Shown here: piece after piece, positions 31,101 to 42,947 of the stretch | Position numbering within the stretch: position 1 is the stretch's first letter | How the letters are laid out: each line of letters begins with the position of its first letter | Source of the DNA: Mermis nigrescens | Lineage: Eukaryota > Nematoda > Enoplea > Mermithida > Mermithidae | DNA: 64,000 nucleotides | Direction: 5' to 3' | Assembly: GCA_036768485.1 (NCBI GenBank) | Contig: JAVLUZ010000705.1 | Span: forward strand, 62,001-126,000 | The notes under the pieces: model-generated | Databases searched by the model: none | What the model saw: only the letters and a program-made list of their open reading frames with translations | Told to the model about the DNA's origin: nothing | Translations under genes and position numbers: made by a program

Positions 31101-34100
31101 AACAAATATGTATGTTCATGATCTACTCGCCGGTTTCTTAGCTCCTCATTGAATACATTCTAGCACGTTTGCATGCCATTGAAAGTCGTGAATTTTTCGA
31201 ATTACCTTAATTCCAAAGAAACAGTCTTCAGTCCACGAACTGACCTCTCCGTTGTCAAAGGAAACAGCCCGTTCGGCATCGACACGGGCAACGAAAAACG
31301 TTCCCCGCCAAGCAGCCAAGGACTTGTGCAAGCAGTTGAACGAAAATCGCACTCGACCCATGCTTTCCGCTACCAAAAGCATATCCGCAGCAGATACCCA
31401 AAAAACAAACTTCCGTTTAACTATTTCATGCCGGATAATTTATAAAATACTCTAAGGAAGCAATTGAAGAGAGTGAAGTAATGTGAAGCAAATAGAAAAT
31501 AATGTGTCTGGGGGTAATTTCATAGCTACAAACTATCACTCGCTTATGTACTGAATAATTAACACTTTTCCCCCTCGCGATGTTCCAGAACAACAAATTC
31601 AATAATATTCTATATAAGGACGAATAATAAATATTGAGAGTAAAAAATTAGTGAAAATGTAGCCAAATCTGTCTTCTAAAGTATGCCTAATGCAATCTCT
31701 GTATTTCTTAAAACTCATTATATGCTCCATTTTACTTTGGACGACACTTCTCACAAAAGTCTGCGCGGTCTCCGCTGAAGACTCTGCGGAGCCCGTGATA
31801 CGATGCTTAAGCATATAGTGTCATGAGAATTCTAAAATTCAATTTCACTCAAATACTTCTGTTTTTGCGTAAAAAATAAACTTGCAAAGAGCAATTATTA
31901 ACATTTTTGACTACGGTCTTCAAAATGCGAGCAGCCTCTACTGAATTATAAATCGGGAAGGAAAGGGTTAAGTACATTTTTTCTTCAAACCAATAAGGCG
32001 GCTTGAATTATTACATTAGATAAGCTAAAAACCTGATTTTTCCTTTAAACTTAATTTTAAAAGCAAATTGGTAGACTGTGATTGACGTTTGCTTTGTTCG
32101 TACTATAGTTTGTTCTATTCCAAACGGCCCATTTTCGCTTTGTTCTTATTACTGTATTAGTTTTCCACTGTACAAAAAGCTTCTTCAATAATGCCTACAC
32201 CGCAGCTATTATTGCTTCAAACTCTTTTATTGATGTTTAATGTGCTTTGCACAAGATGTGGCGTATCTAACAAACGGTTGCAACAATATAAAGCGCGAAA
32301 TTCTTTGCTACAGTAACAAGTCGTGAAGCGAAAATGGGGGGCCGTTTAGAATGGAACAGACTATATCTGTCACATTTTAATCTGCAGTCGAAAAAAACGG
32401 TAAAGTCGGAAAATCGGGACGGCCTGAGAATTGGAATCGGAGAATCAGTATATTCGAAGAATCGGGGCACAATAGCGCCTGGTTCACATTGCATATCATA
32501 TTCACGTACACGCACTTTCATGATATATATAGGTAGTGTAACCATTCTTGGGGGCCATAGGTTCGACTTCAATATGATGACTGCTTATCATAAGGGCGGC
32601 AACTAAGTTCTAGGGGAGAGAATCGTCATTTTTCAATGTTTCTCATCGAGCACTATCTATTGGCATCAAAAAATTGCGAAAAAAACAAAACAAATTTCAG
32701 AAATTGAATTCTGTGGGGGGTATTTTGGTTTCTGGGGGTATTTAAATTTCTGGAGGTGCATACCCCCAAACCCCCACGCCCAGGTATGCTGCTGATAATA
32801 GATGCACGATACAACCAGTAGGGGTCAGCTTTAGCTAGAGAGCTTCTCCGAGCCAAAATAGTCTCGAAAACTGGTAGAAATGCTAAAATAGAACAAAAGT
32901 ATGTTAATCCACAATTTCGATCTAGTAATTTACATTTTTAAATTAATTTATTACCTCACATTTTTTCCGGCAGAAAATTTGCAGTTTTTTATTTTCATTT
33001 CCATTTCTAACTTCCCTCAGACTGCCCCTCGCGTGCTTGTTGCTATCATCTCTTCCCCCGCTAAAGATACTGCTGAAAGCGCAGAATTTTTAAGTTTTCA
33101 GCAATTATGCCGTTTTTAGCGATTTTTAGGCACAAAAGTATCAATTTTATAAGCATTTATATGAATTATATATTTTTATCTCTGACTAAATGTCGAATAT
33201 TATAACTTTTCGAAGACATATTAATTTCTTGCTTAAATGGTCGGATATTGATAGATGCAAATCTCGTATTGTTCATAATTAATTCCTGAAGTTTGACTGA
33301 AGAATGCAAACACTAAGATTTCATTGTTAAGTCAACAAATACGATTAGATTTATTTTGCATTTTAGAATCATGTTTCAAACATCAATTTTACATTGAAAT
33401 CGCTCTTTTCAAGTGCCGCATCAAAGTATAATGTAAATATATTGTAAGCGAGTAAGAACTGTAGCCATACAGTTCAGCTTCGTAATTTAGAATAGATTCA
33501 AGCAATTTAAAGAAGAAAAATCCAGCTTACCCGTAAATAAAGCATGAATTGGGTCATTAATATTAAAGCCGAATAATGAATTATGTAAAAAAGTTTTTAA
33601 TTCGGATATAAATAAAACAAAGCATCCGAGACAATCTGAATCTTTTTCTTAAAAAGACTTATTTTGTACGTTGGACAAATCTGCTTACAGTCTTTAATTT
33701 CATTATTCAACTAAAAAACTTAATAATCGGAAATTAGAGCATGCTTTGTGCATTTACCAGCCAGCTGCCTCTAGGTTCAAAACTGAAAACAATCAACCCA
33801 TGGCCGAATTCATAAGCGCCATGACAGCAAAAGTGAGCAATGCCTTCCGCGGCGCTTTTGTTAATCAAAGTCTCTTCGTCAATATGCACTGAAACATGCC
33901 GTGTAACAGACAGGAAACGATCAATAGAAATAAGAGCAGAGCAGATATCAGAGAGTGCGCTGGAAATAGCCCCTTTAATCCGAATTCATGATGCGTACTA
34001 CGAGTAATGGCGTACATGTGTAGGGAGATGAGAGGATTCTCCTCCCCCAAAGTTGGTCGTCCCCCCTCATCCCCCAAAGTCAGAAAATTTTCGGAGCCCT

Positions 34101-36139
34101 CATTTTTGTAAAAAAATGGAATTTGTTTGACCGTTTTTATGTATTTTTCGGCCCTTCTTAGCCAAACATTGAAGATAATTCACCCCTCCTCCCACAAAAA
34201 AATGGCCGGGACCCCTTAACCAAAATTTTGAGCCGTTACATATATCAGTATGAATCGTATAAATTTCCGAGGAAACGCATTGTACGCGAAGAAAAAAGGA
34301 AAACGAATCTTATGGGGAAAAAGCAAAACGGATAAAAATATTCAAGAGAAAATTTTTTCTCCAGTCCGTTTGAATCCGTTTTTACATTTATAATTATGGC
34401 ATTGGTAGATACGTATATTTTGGAAAAGTACCGATCCAGTCATTATCGCTCAACCAGTTAATCTTGTCCTCCAGACAGTACTGAAGATTTCGGGCTTTAA
34501 ACAATGACCCAGACTGCGTCTGATAGTTTCTCGGTACAACGACCTGTCGAACGAATTCGATCAAATGATGACCCAATTTGATAGGCTTGTTACTGACCAA
34601 TTCGAACACGAAATTCACCGGCAAATTGGCTTCTTTGCAAGCCGAATAATTGTGGGCTAGTGTAAAATTAACTAGTGCTGGATAATTGCCTTTAGATACA
34701 ACGCGAATACATATTGTAACAGGCGGTGGATCGTACTTGACATCGGATTTCGACAATTTGCTGCATGTTCCTTGAGGAAAATTAATTAAATTAAATTAAA
34801 ATAAAAAATAATATCAATAAAATAAATAAAACGAAATACTATTGATAAAATTATAACAGCTAAGCGTACTTAATAACTTGAACATCACAAAAGCTACGCA
34901 ACTTTTCATTTCCACGTTTTTGTATTATAGCTTTATACATTTTTAAACCTTCTACTTGCGTTTTATGTTATAATCCATTTTGAGATTTTAAGCAAGTAAC
35001 GACTGAGTGCTTGATTAAAAAATATAAAACGAAGCGCAATTTTAGTTAGAGATAGATTAACATGAATGCACTCGGGTTCAACTACAGTCATCTACATTTA
35101 AAAAATGGGCAAATGTTTGTCTCACGAAATCGCGGATACTTATATAAGCAAAAGTTTTTGACCATTTATTAAGGGCAGTCCGGAAAATCGAACGCAACTT
35201 CAATGGCTCGCCACAGCCAAAATATAGTAGTAAGGGGCAGCATCCTGCAAAGCACGATACTTCATGGATCTTTTAACATAAATCCTTATGCACTTTCACC
35301 ACAAACAGTTAACCAGGGTGTCCGCCTAGCTATAGAGGACAAGGGTCTCGATGTATCGGACCCGCGATATCGCGCACGATGTCACGGGACTATCCCGTAG
35401 CATTGCTTGGGGTTTTTTAGGAAGCTCAATGATAACTTTGTAGCTATTTAGATTGCATGAAACCTGAAAATCGTGGAACATATGTATTTCAGATAAAAAA
35501 TCACTGTGGTGTCTTCATTCCTGGGACAGGAAATCCATTTTGGCCCTCAACTAAGGAGTCGTCATAAGATAAGCACGTTAGGGGTTAAGGATCTAGACCC
35601 TCGGAAAATATTTGGGAAAAACGCTGTGAAATGTAGACCAGAAACGGAAAAAACGAAACTGTTCCATAAAAGTGATTTATATCGACTAAAATAGCGTAAA
35701 TTAGGGTAGTTTTACGTCATTTTACTGTTTATATCACTTTTAAGATGCCATTTTTACGCTCAAAAAAGCTTAAAATCTCTTAAGCTGACTCACCAGGCCT
35801 ACTTTGCTGCGTGCACCAAAATACACGTGGTCATTACCGTAACCATTCTTTTTCCCTCCATCCGCAGCACAACTTTTGTATGGTGCGTATGTGAAAGCAT
35901 CGAAGATAGTCAAACCGAGCAAATCAAAGATGGCCTGAGGCACAAGAAGTAGAACGGCCAAGTGGCATGAATAGTGAATGATTGCAGTACAGATGCCATG
36001 TTCAAGTAAGAATTCCAGTGGTCTCGGGACCGGAGCATAGAGCAGTAATGCATGCAAACTTTCGACAAGAACAAGCCAGCAGATGAAGCAAATCACGTGC
36101 ACGATGTGCTTCAGACTCGGAGAGCTTTTGATGCATTTG
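27875..36139 (-). CDS. bre-3: Beta-1,4-mannosyltransferase, BRE-3/Egghead type (GT2), six exons seen
   Basis: BRE-3/Egghead transfers mannose from GDP-mannose to glucosylceramide, giving the mannosyl-glucosylceramide core of arthro-series glycolipids, with its active site facing the cytosol. Exons: 35794-36139, 34432-34760, 33758-33888, 31206-31409, 30036-30288 and 27875-28119. Exons 2-6 join in frame at GT-AG borders. Visible features in order: two N-terminal membrane segments, ICIRVVSKGNYPALV, DNDWIVHIDEETL (the DxD region), VSFDNGEVSSWTEDCFF (catalytic TED), the EQRTRW form of the GT2 QxxRW motif, and two C-terminal membrane segments. The last exon ends with a Lys-rich tail and stop at 27875. 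Exon 1 to exon 2 phases do not match with the strongest donor. Exon 1 has no ATG, so a small 5' exon, and perhaps a micro-exon, is missing. Predicted length is near 500 residues, slightly above the usual 455. Confidence 0.92.
29138..29292. repeat. TATAGTCTGTTTCA-family MITE, eroded, in a mannosyltransferase intron
   Basis: The left end GTAGTCTGTTTCAC is intact. The right end CCGAAGCAGACAATCCTAG is degenerate. Confidence 0.6.
30036..30288 (-). CDS. bre-3: Mannosyltransferase exon with QxxRW motif
   Basis: It starts after cttacag with ASQMGFKFGYVDGWMVEQSP and TFSGFLEQRTRWMYG, so QRTRW is the acceptor-site QxxRW motif. A membrane segment follows (KLLFAIQLFGWCLTPLTMAI). The donor is AGAA|gtaaga, phase 1. 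Confidence 0.94.
31206..31409 (-). CDS. bre-3: Mannosyltransferase exon with catalytic TED
   Basis: A 204-nt, phase 0/0 exon: FVFWVSAADMLLVAESMGRV, FSFNCLHKSLAAWRGTFFVA and then AERAVSFDNGEVSSWTEDCF. The TED motif holds the presumed catalytic base of GT2 enzymes. The acceptor gaag|T is weak but in phase, and the donor is AAG|gtaatt. Confidence 0.92.
32620..32795. repeat. Dispersed repeat with TCTCATCGAGCACTATC block
   Basis: Shares TTTCTCATCGAGCACTATC, ATTGGCATC-AAAAATTGCG, AAATTGAATTCTG and the G-rich TATTTTGGTTTCT-GGGGG end with 61590-61800, which lies inside a foldback-like element. Confidence 0.75.
33758..33888 (-). CDS. bre-3: Mannosyltransferase exon with HIDEET motif
   Basis: This 131-nt exon, after tgtttcag, completes GTG and reads VHIDEETLINKSAAEGIAHF, then YEFGHGLIVFSFEPRGSWL. 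The family has VHLDEETLLTENSVRGI and PFGQGLITYAN at this place. The donor is CTG|gtaaat in phase 0. Confidence 0.93.
34432..34760 (-). CDS. bre-3: Mannosyltransferase exon, start of the GT2 domain
   Basis: It encodes PPPVTICIRVVSKGNYPALV, NFVFELVSNKPIKLGHHLIE, VPRNYQTQSGSLFKARNLQY and LEDKINWLSDNDWI, which track the Egghead order closely. The acceptor is acatgcag|C, with an alternative at tcaag (34770). The donor is ATCG|gtactt in phase 1. Confidence 0.92.
35794..36139 (-). CDS. bre-3: Mannosyltransferase, N-terminal membrane exon
   Basis: It encodes two hydrophobic segments, IVHVICFICWLVLVESLHAL and, after CTAII, CHLAVLLLVPQAIFDLLGL; the latter fits the Egghead LPQVLFNFCGL region. A hydrophilic stretch with a basic patch (GGKKNGYGNDHVYFGARSK) follows. 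The donor CTG|gtgagt (35793) is strong but in phase 0, while exon 2 needs phase 1 or 2. An inner donor such as TACG|gtaatg, or an unseen micro-exon, could solve this. The 5' edge at attag|C (36139) is a guess; there is no in-frame ATG. Confidence 0.7.
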
Positions 36140-39100
36140 CTAATTAAGAATGGGCTCGTTGAAAAGAATCACATCAAATGCGGTTTCCAAGGCTAGCAAA
36201 AACGAGGAGCAGCGCTGAAAGTATCAAAAGATTTTCGCGGCTTTAATCATTTTCTCACTTTGTAACTTATCCACTCTCTAAATTTTTCATGTGACGGTCA
36301 GTTTCAATCAGAATGTTTTCTTAAAATTTTCTCAGCAACTATTCGTCTCTTTTAATCCTTTAGCTAATGTGTTAGCAATCTTTTGAGTTCTCCAAAGGAC
36401 TTTGACGTTTTTCAAACTGACGGCCGACTCATAAGATTTATCAATTTCAAAAAAATAGCGGATACATTTCAGTACTTCGAAGGACTATTTGCTATTGTTT
36501 GCACAAATTAGATAATAGATCTATGTGAAAAATGCGAAAATCCACTAGACCTGAAGTAATGTACATAAAACGGCGAGGAAAGTAAACCAAATCCGCTGAA
36601 ACCGTTCAGGGAATTTTAGCTAATTATCTAGATGAAGAAATACAACGATTAATATTAATAAGTAAGCCTGAAATTTGGGAGAAAATTTTTAATTGGTAAA
36701 TGTTAGCAGACACGTGACTTTGAAATTTAAGTAGATAAAAGTCAAAATTCCGCCCTATGGTCAAGATTAACTAATTATGTAAATACTTAATCGATATCCG
36801 AAATTACTTACCAGATTTTTGTTTATGTTAGTCATAATCGCTCGTATGCATCATTGATTTAAAAGATAACCTATTGATAACGGAATTTCGCAGGGTACTT
36901 TAATTGAGTATTAGTCTTAGCGCATTAAATTCGTATCATTTAGATTATCATTTTCGTATTATTTCGCAAGTGGAACACTCAGTATTGGAGAAAACAGTAT
37001 CTATACGAATTAAGGCACCTTTTATTGCCCTAGTTTTTTATGGTCTTAACTTTTGGCATTCCCGGAAGTTGATCACGGTAAAATTGTTCTCTATATAATT
37101 CGTGTAAGTATTTTTTGGTTGTTTCCAGTAGGTACGAATTTGCACGCATACTGATACACAGAAGCCAATAATTTCGGCACCTTGGGTGATAGATAACCTG
37201 TATTGTTAGACGATCAAAGTTGTTTTTCTTAAAGAATTAAACTTATAGCTCGCCAAAAATGTTGTTTTAAAACACTTATTCGGCTCCTTAAAACATTTTG
37301 TTTTTCATACTATACATATAATATAAAAACGTTTGCGATAATACATAATGCTTTAAAAACGCTTCGCCGTTTGCAATTATAATTAAGACTTTAATTTGCT
37401 GAGATTTCATGAAACTAAATGAGTTCCGTATATTAATTTACTGACAGTATTAATCCGTCCGAACGAAAAATAGCATTCCTTCAAACCGAAATTAAATTCG
37501 AAAGTCTCACTAGCCAAAAAGACGCTGTCACTTTTTCTCACGCAACTTATGAGTCAAACAGGCAATCGTCAAATGAAAAAGTTCCGCTAGATTTATCTGC
37601 CGGATCTCCTCGGTTCAACGATTACGTATCAACAATGTTATTAATATTCTAATAGCATATTCAGTAATAAGCCTTTGCAATTTTTTATGAACATGATTTA
37701 ATATACAAAAAGGCAACAACATACACCTACATTTACATAGTAGCTTTGGCCAAATGATTCTAGCTTCTTGCAAAAGAAAATCAGCGAATGCGTTGTTCGA
37801 CCTATATCGATGCAAAAATCTACTATATTCTGACCCATTCTTTCTGATGAAAAGACATACAAACATTTCAGGAATAGCGAGATTTTACGATATACATATG
37901 TAGTCTAAACTGGCTGATTCATCCAAGACGTTAAAAACTTGATACTTCTATCCAACAAAAATTGTAAGTACTTTTTTCTGGTTTCCAATTGCAAATTCCG
38001 CCGATTGGTATCAGCCACTGCGGCAGTTAAGACCTTCTGAGGGTTACACACAACCATATATGGGCAGCACCGAAATTCTGGAAGGATCAGGATCATACAT
38101 TCACGGAATGGGAATTTCGGGAGAGGGGTGAAATTATAAAGTTCCTTCTTTTGGGCCCGAAAATGGTAGGTAAGCGGCGTCAAAAAACATTGTTTTTTAA
38201 CTTTCTGACGATGCTTTATCTTTCTAGAGCATAAAAAAATATAAAAATTTCGAAAAAATTATCGGAACAAATTGAGTAAAATATAGTCAGAATCCCCCTC
38301 CAAGATTATGTATGGTCAGGATGGGGTAAATCGCCAAAAATGTTACCAAAAATAGAATTCTGGGGTATACAGTAATCTGCTGGGATATTTCAACTCGGGG
38401 GGGGGGGTACTAACCCCCCCCCACGCGCATGTGTGCACACAAGCATTCGTGGGCGTAAGGTATACTCCCGAAATCTAAACACCACCTAAAATCGATGGAC
38501 TTCTCATAATTGAATTTTTAGCATTTTCTGCGTTTTTTTGACTTTTACCCCATTCAGACGCCATAGAATTTTGTCGCTACCCATATACGATTACAACACA
38601 ACTATTTTATAGTCATGCATGCAGAAGTTGGGGCTTTACGAGTCTGAGCTTCTCTATAATAAAAAATTAATAATTTTATGGGGAAGCAGGGCAAGGCCAA
38701 AAAAATATAAAAATTAAAATATTCCGGCCAAAGTGTTTGAAGTTTGCCATCTATAGTCTATTTCACACAACTTTGGTCATAAATTTTGGAAGTATCTCCG
38801 TCAATAAGCTGACAGATTGCGACTATAGCATTGATCTGATATATAATTATCGTAACCCTTGGCTAATTGTCGATAAAAATTCTTAGAATTTATGCACGAG
38901 GTTATGTGAAACAGACTATAACTGCGGTTTACCGAACATAGTTTAAATGCTATTTTAGAATTTATTCAGTTTTTCAGGGCATTTAAGCTAGAAAAAACTA
39001 GATATGCACGCGTGGAAAAATGGGAAATCTCTTGAGAGAAATGAGGGAAATAAAGGCCAAAAATTCATGAAAAACTAAGACTCCATTCAAAAATGCTTGA

Positions 39101-40638
39101 AATAGACAGGAAACTGAGGATTATTATATTTAACGTTTACGTTTTTTAGAATATACAAGTTTTAGAGATCATCTTTACCCAAAAAAGCTCACTCACATAC
39201 CCCCGCCAGATTGGTTGTTATCCCCAGAGCGGCCATACTGTGCATCTAGTCTTATGCAGACGATTGCGCATTCAATATTTTTTCATGTCCGAAAAAATAA
39301 TTGTTTATTCACGCTCATTCGAAATCAATCTTTCATTTAAAATATGAATGTTTGGTCAGATATACCACGTACGTACGTAGGCGCCTGAAAATGTTACTTC
39401 CGCGAAAAAAGCTCATCAATCGAATTATCCACACACATGAGATGACCACCATTTGTACCCACTAATAATCGCAGTGTTGCCCAAGACAATACGATTATTA
39501 TTATTAACACGGAGCGTTTTTGAATATTGAAAAACATTCCGAAATAGCGATGCCGCTATCAATAATAAATAATAGCGGACGCGGTTCCACGCGACCTACC
39601 GTGCTTTTCGCCGTTTGTCATTTTGAGGCATCAATATAATCATTTTTTAATTTTATTTATGCACGTGTAATTTACGTGATTTTTCTACCATCACTTTTAC
39701 TGTCATGCACATTCTAATTACGAATATCGTTATTAAAATGCCGCCTCAAAAGGGCATTTAAAATAGAATTTTGCGCATAGATCATCACCGCGGCACTTTT
39801 AAAGAATGCCCGCGATCCGACGAAGAAACTTTCCGCTCTTTCATTAGGGTCGGCCCCCGATGGGCCACTTAATTACTAATGCCATAATTAGCTGGAATGA
39901 CGGCTTTGAATTTGCGAGATTTAAGGGCGTCAAGCGGTCCGCATCAACGTTTTATTTATAAAGCACAGGTATATATGCGCGTTGCAATAACGTCAGCGAA
40001 CGGAACGGAATTCGACGCAAAATGCGTTTTTTGTGGATTTTGATCTTAATTTTTTACTTTTGCGCGTTAAGGCGAACCATGTGTTCAAACTACTTCTCCT
40101 ACAGTGAGATACTTTTCTTTTTACTGTATTTGTATTAGTAAATTTATCGGAATTTATGTATAAGCACAACGGATTTGCTTTCAACAAATTTGTGCTTGAA
40201 GGGCTTAAATCTAATTTGAGTAATAAGTGATGCGAGGTCAGGTTTAGACCTGGCTTGAGCCGTTTTCGGTACGTACCAGTTTGAATCAGACCTATAAAAA
40301 AGGCACAAAGGCATAAATTGCATAGATGTTATTTTAAAATGTAATCTTATAGGCATGGAATTAATGTTAAAAGGAAACTAATTAGAAATTTAAGCAGGAT
40401 CCTACTCTTCCCAGTTTTCGCTCCGTTTACCTCACAAATCAGTGCGGATTTAAAAATTAAATCACTTGAATTTCAATATTAATTTTAATTTTGATATACC
40501 AACTTTCAATGTCTGCGATCTTTTTTATGTCGTAGTCCGAATTTTCATGCACACTTCACTGTCATTCGTAATTCTGAAATTTACAATTACATCCAGAGGA
40601 AGTTCACATATTTATTCAATTTCAAAAATTTTGTTGAG
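36140..40638. other. Upstream region of the mannosyltransferase gene
   Basis: The missing 5' exon and promoter of the mannosyltransferase gene should lie here. I could not pick the exon with confidence. 38040-38460 is a copy of the repeat seen at 935 and 4060. 38400-38420 has paired runs of G and C around TACTAAC. 39000-39250 is an inverted ATGCACAGCAT-family copy. 39500-39950 has mixed, higher-G+C unique sequence without a recognisable ORF. Confidence 0.5.
38752..38920. repeat. TATAGTCTGTTTCA-family MITE (short subfamily)
   Basis: Ends TATAGTCTATTTCACACAAC and CGAGGTTATGTGAAACAGAC. The interior TAAGCTGACAGATTGCGACT, ATTGATCTGATATATAATTA and TCGTAACCC is shared with the copies at 44485 and 47334. 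Confidence 0.9.
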
Positions 40639-41442
40639 CCGACATTAGAGCGCACGACATTAGAGCGCAGCGACATTATAGCACAGCGACACTAGAGCGC
40701 GCGACATTAAAGCGCGCGACACTAGAGCGCGCGACATTAGAGCGCAGCCATAATAGATGTTTTTCACGTACCTATACAAAACTTTTATGCTTATAAATGA
40801 AAGAATTCGCCGGTTAAAGCTTCACGGTCAAATAGAGCATGCCTTTGAAAAAAGTCCTACTGTATCTTACACTCGAGACTATTTGCAACGATTCGTATAC
40901 TTTCCGATTCAGAATTGGATACGCTTTCTATTATAAAGGGGCAAAGTTAACTACCTACGCATGAATATTTCAGTATCAGGTAGTGATAAATGCATGCGGT
41001 TTCTTTTGTTTTGTAAAGCAATTTTTAAGCTTTTCTGCACTGTTCTGGTTGCTCCTAAGTGATTTTTGATGTGAAATTTTATTGAAAAATTTCTGAAAGG
41101 TTTTTGACATAACTTGTTTGTCACAGAAGTTATAAAAAATGCATTTTGCCTTCTAATGTGCAATTAAAATGCCAAAGCGTCGCATACATGTAGTAGCAGA
41201 TAGATTTACACTTCTGGCAGAGCTGTAAAATGGTCACGTATACAAAATATACTGGAGGGCGCGAAGCGCCCAAGAAAATATGGTTAGGGGTTCAGGGGAC
41301 GCGCTGAAGGACCGCTTGACGGGGTCTGAGGCGGAGCAGCAGAAAATTTGAGTTCTTGAAGTTTTTAAGAAACAAGGTAACGATAAAAAATTAAGGATTT
41401 TAGGTCACAACTAAAATTTGAATTCGAATTTACATAACTCAC

Positions 41443-41549
41443 CTCACCAACATTTCCATTAATGATTAGCAAACTTCCATTCCATCCACCAAGTATGGCC
41501 CTCACTTTCAGGCTTTTTTCTGCATGGTACGTGCAGCGGGGCACAAATT
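41443..41549 (-). CDS. Candidate internal exon, unidentified product
   Basis: A 107-nt stretch has a strong acceptor (tttttttcag|A) and a consensus donor (GAG|gtgagt). Between them the frame reads FVPRCTYHAEKSLKVRAILG, then GWNGSLLIINGNVGE, which looks protein-like in composition. I do not recognise the family and found no partner exon. It lies between the fusogen and mannosyltransferase genes and inside the inverted arrays of foldback-like element 1. It could be captured host sequence or an exon of an unrecognised gene split by the insertion. Confidence 0.4.
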
Positions 41550-42008
41550 CTGAAAAAAATTTTTTCATCCCAAAACAAGTCTCTATGATTTTTTTGAAAT
41601 CCAAGTCATTTTTATGTAGAAAATACATTCTATCTACCTGACCTGTTATTAAATTTTCTGTCCAACAAAATTCTAAAGCCAGGCAGCTTTTTTGAAACAG
41701 AATTCAGCTGCTGCCTTAAAACAGTACAGTGCCAGAAAATCTAACGTCTTGCAATTTTTTCAAAGGTGCTAGATGGAAATATACAATCATTAATGCAATT
41801 CGCAGTGAAGAAAAAATCACTTGACGTTGCATTTCTTACAAAATTATGGTGCATTGCATATTCTGCAGAGACCTTGTGTATAAACGTGAGCACGGGCGGA
41901 CCAAAAAATTATAAGAGAACCAAAAAATGACTTCTCATCCTCAGAAAAGTATCTGATATTTTCTGATCAAGATATTTTCTATTTCAACTTAAGTTATAAC
42001 TGAAAAAT

Positions 42009-42091
42009 GAAAAAAGAAAGAACGAAAGAAAGAAAACGCTTCAAATACTATTTAAAGCGTTTTCTTTCTTTCGTTCTTTCTTTCTTTCTCA
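42009..42091. repeat. A/G-rich perfect hairpin, about 35-bp arms
   Basis: GAAAGAACGAAAGAAAGAAA continuing to ACGCTT is mirrored after a short loop as AAGCGTTTTC through TTTCTTTCGTTCTTTC. It is a stable cruciform or RNA stem candidate inside foldback-like element 1. Confidence 0.85.
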
Positions 42092-42947
42092 TTTTCTCTG
42101 TTTATCTCGCAGTTTAAAAAAAATTTTTGGTCTAAATGGGGCCCCTTAAATTTGCCAGTGCATATACGCCATAATGTCGGCACTCTAATGTCGCGCGCTC
42201 TAATGTCGCGCGCTTTAATGTCGCGCACTCTAATGTCGCGCGCTCTAGTGTCTTTGCGCTCTAATGCCGGCGCTCTAATGTCGGCGCTCTAATGTCATGC
42301 GCTCTAATGTCTGCGTGCCCAAAGTTTTAGCCTATTCAAAAGTTTGCTACGAACAACTCCACTTTGAAGACTTTTAAGAGCAATATTTGTATGAATTTTT
42401 TTGTTTTAAGCTTCGAGCACCCAAGAGAGTTTGTCTCATTGAGATTTCGAATAGCATTTATTATACGGTCTAGCTGTTTCATTTTAGCAGCAGAAAAACT
42501 CATCAACGATATCAAGTTTGTAACATATTTCTGTCAGCTTATTTTTGCGAAATTCTAATTGTTTCATGATAATGTTGATACCGTACTGGAAAACTAGGAA
42601 AAGTTCTTTTGAAAAATAATTTTGCAAATCTGTTATTCACATTCGTAGCGTGCTGCACATGCATTTTGATAAAAGCTGATTAACCTGCAATCGCCTGAGT
42701 TGTCCTTTTTAGACAAATTTCAGTCAACATATACCGACAACTTATCGTAATTATCTAAGCAAAATTCATTTAGACCTTCTCTATTTTTGAGGATCTATTA
42801 TTTAGAAGTATCAAATTTTCATGTTTGTATGAATAGCGGAAATTTACTTGAAAATTTTTTTTAATTCACAAATTCTCTAAAAAAGAGCGTGTAAAAGTTA
42901 GTAGATGAAGACAGAGGAATTAACATTTTATGATTCTTGAATTTTAG

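Larger units (their letters stand above)
40639..42316. mobile_element. Foldback-like element 1, bounded by inverted 15-16-bp tandem arrays
   Basis: The left array (40639-40749) is six to seven units of GACATTAGAGCGCGC. The right array (42171-42316) is about nine units of the reverse complement, GCGCTCTAATGTCGC. The interior holds a candidate exon (41443-41549), a GC hairpin (41258-41272), and a long A/G-rich hairpin (42009-42090). The architecture resembles Drosophila FB elements (tandem repeats as inverted arms), but no sequence relation is claimed. Confidence 0.7.
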
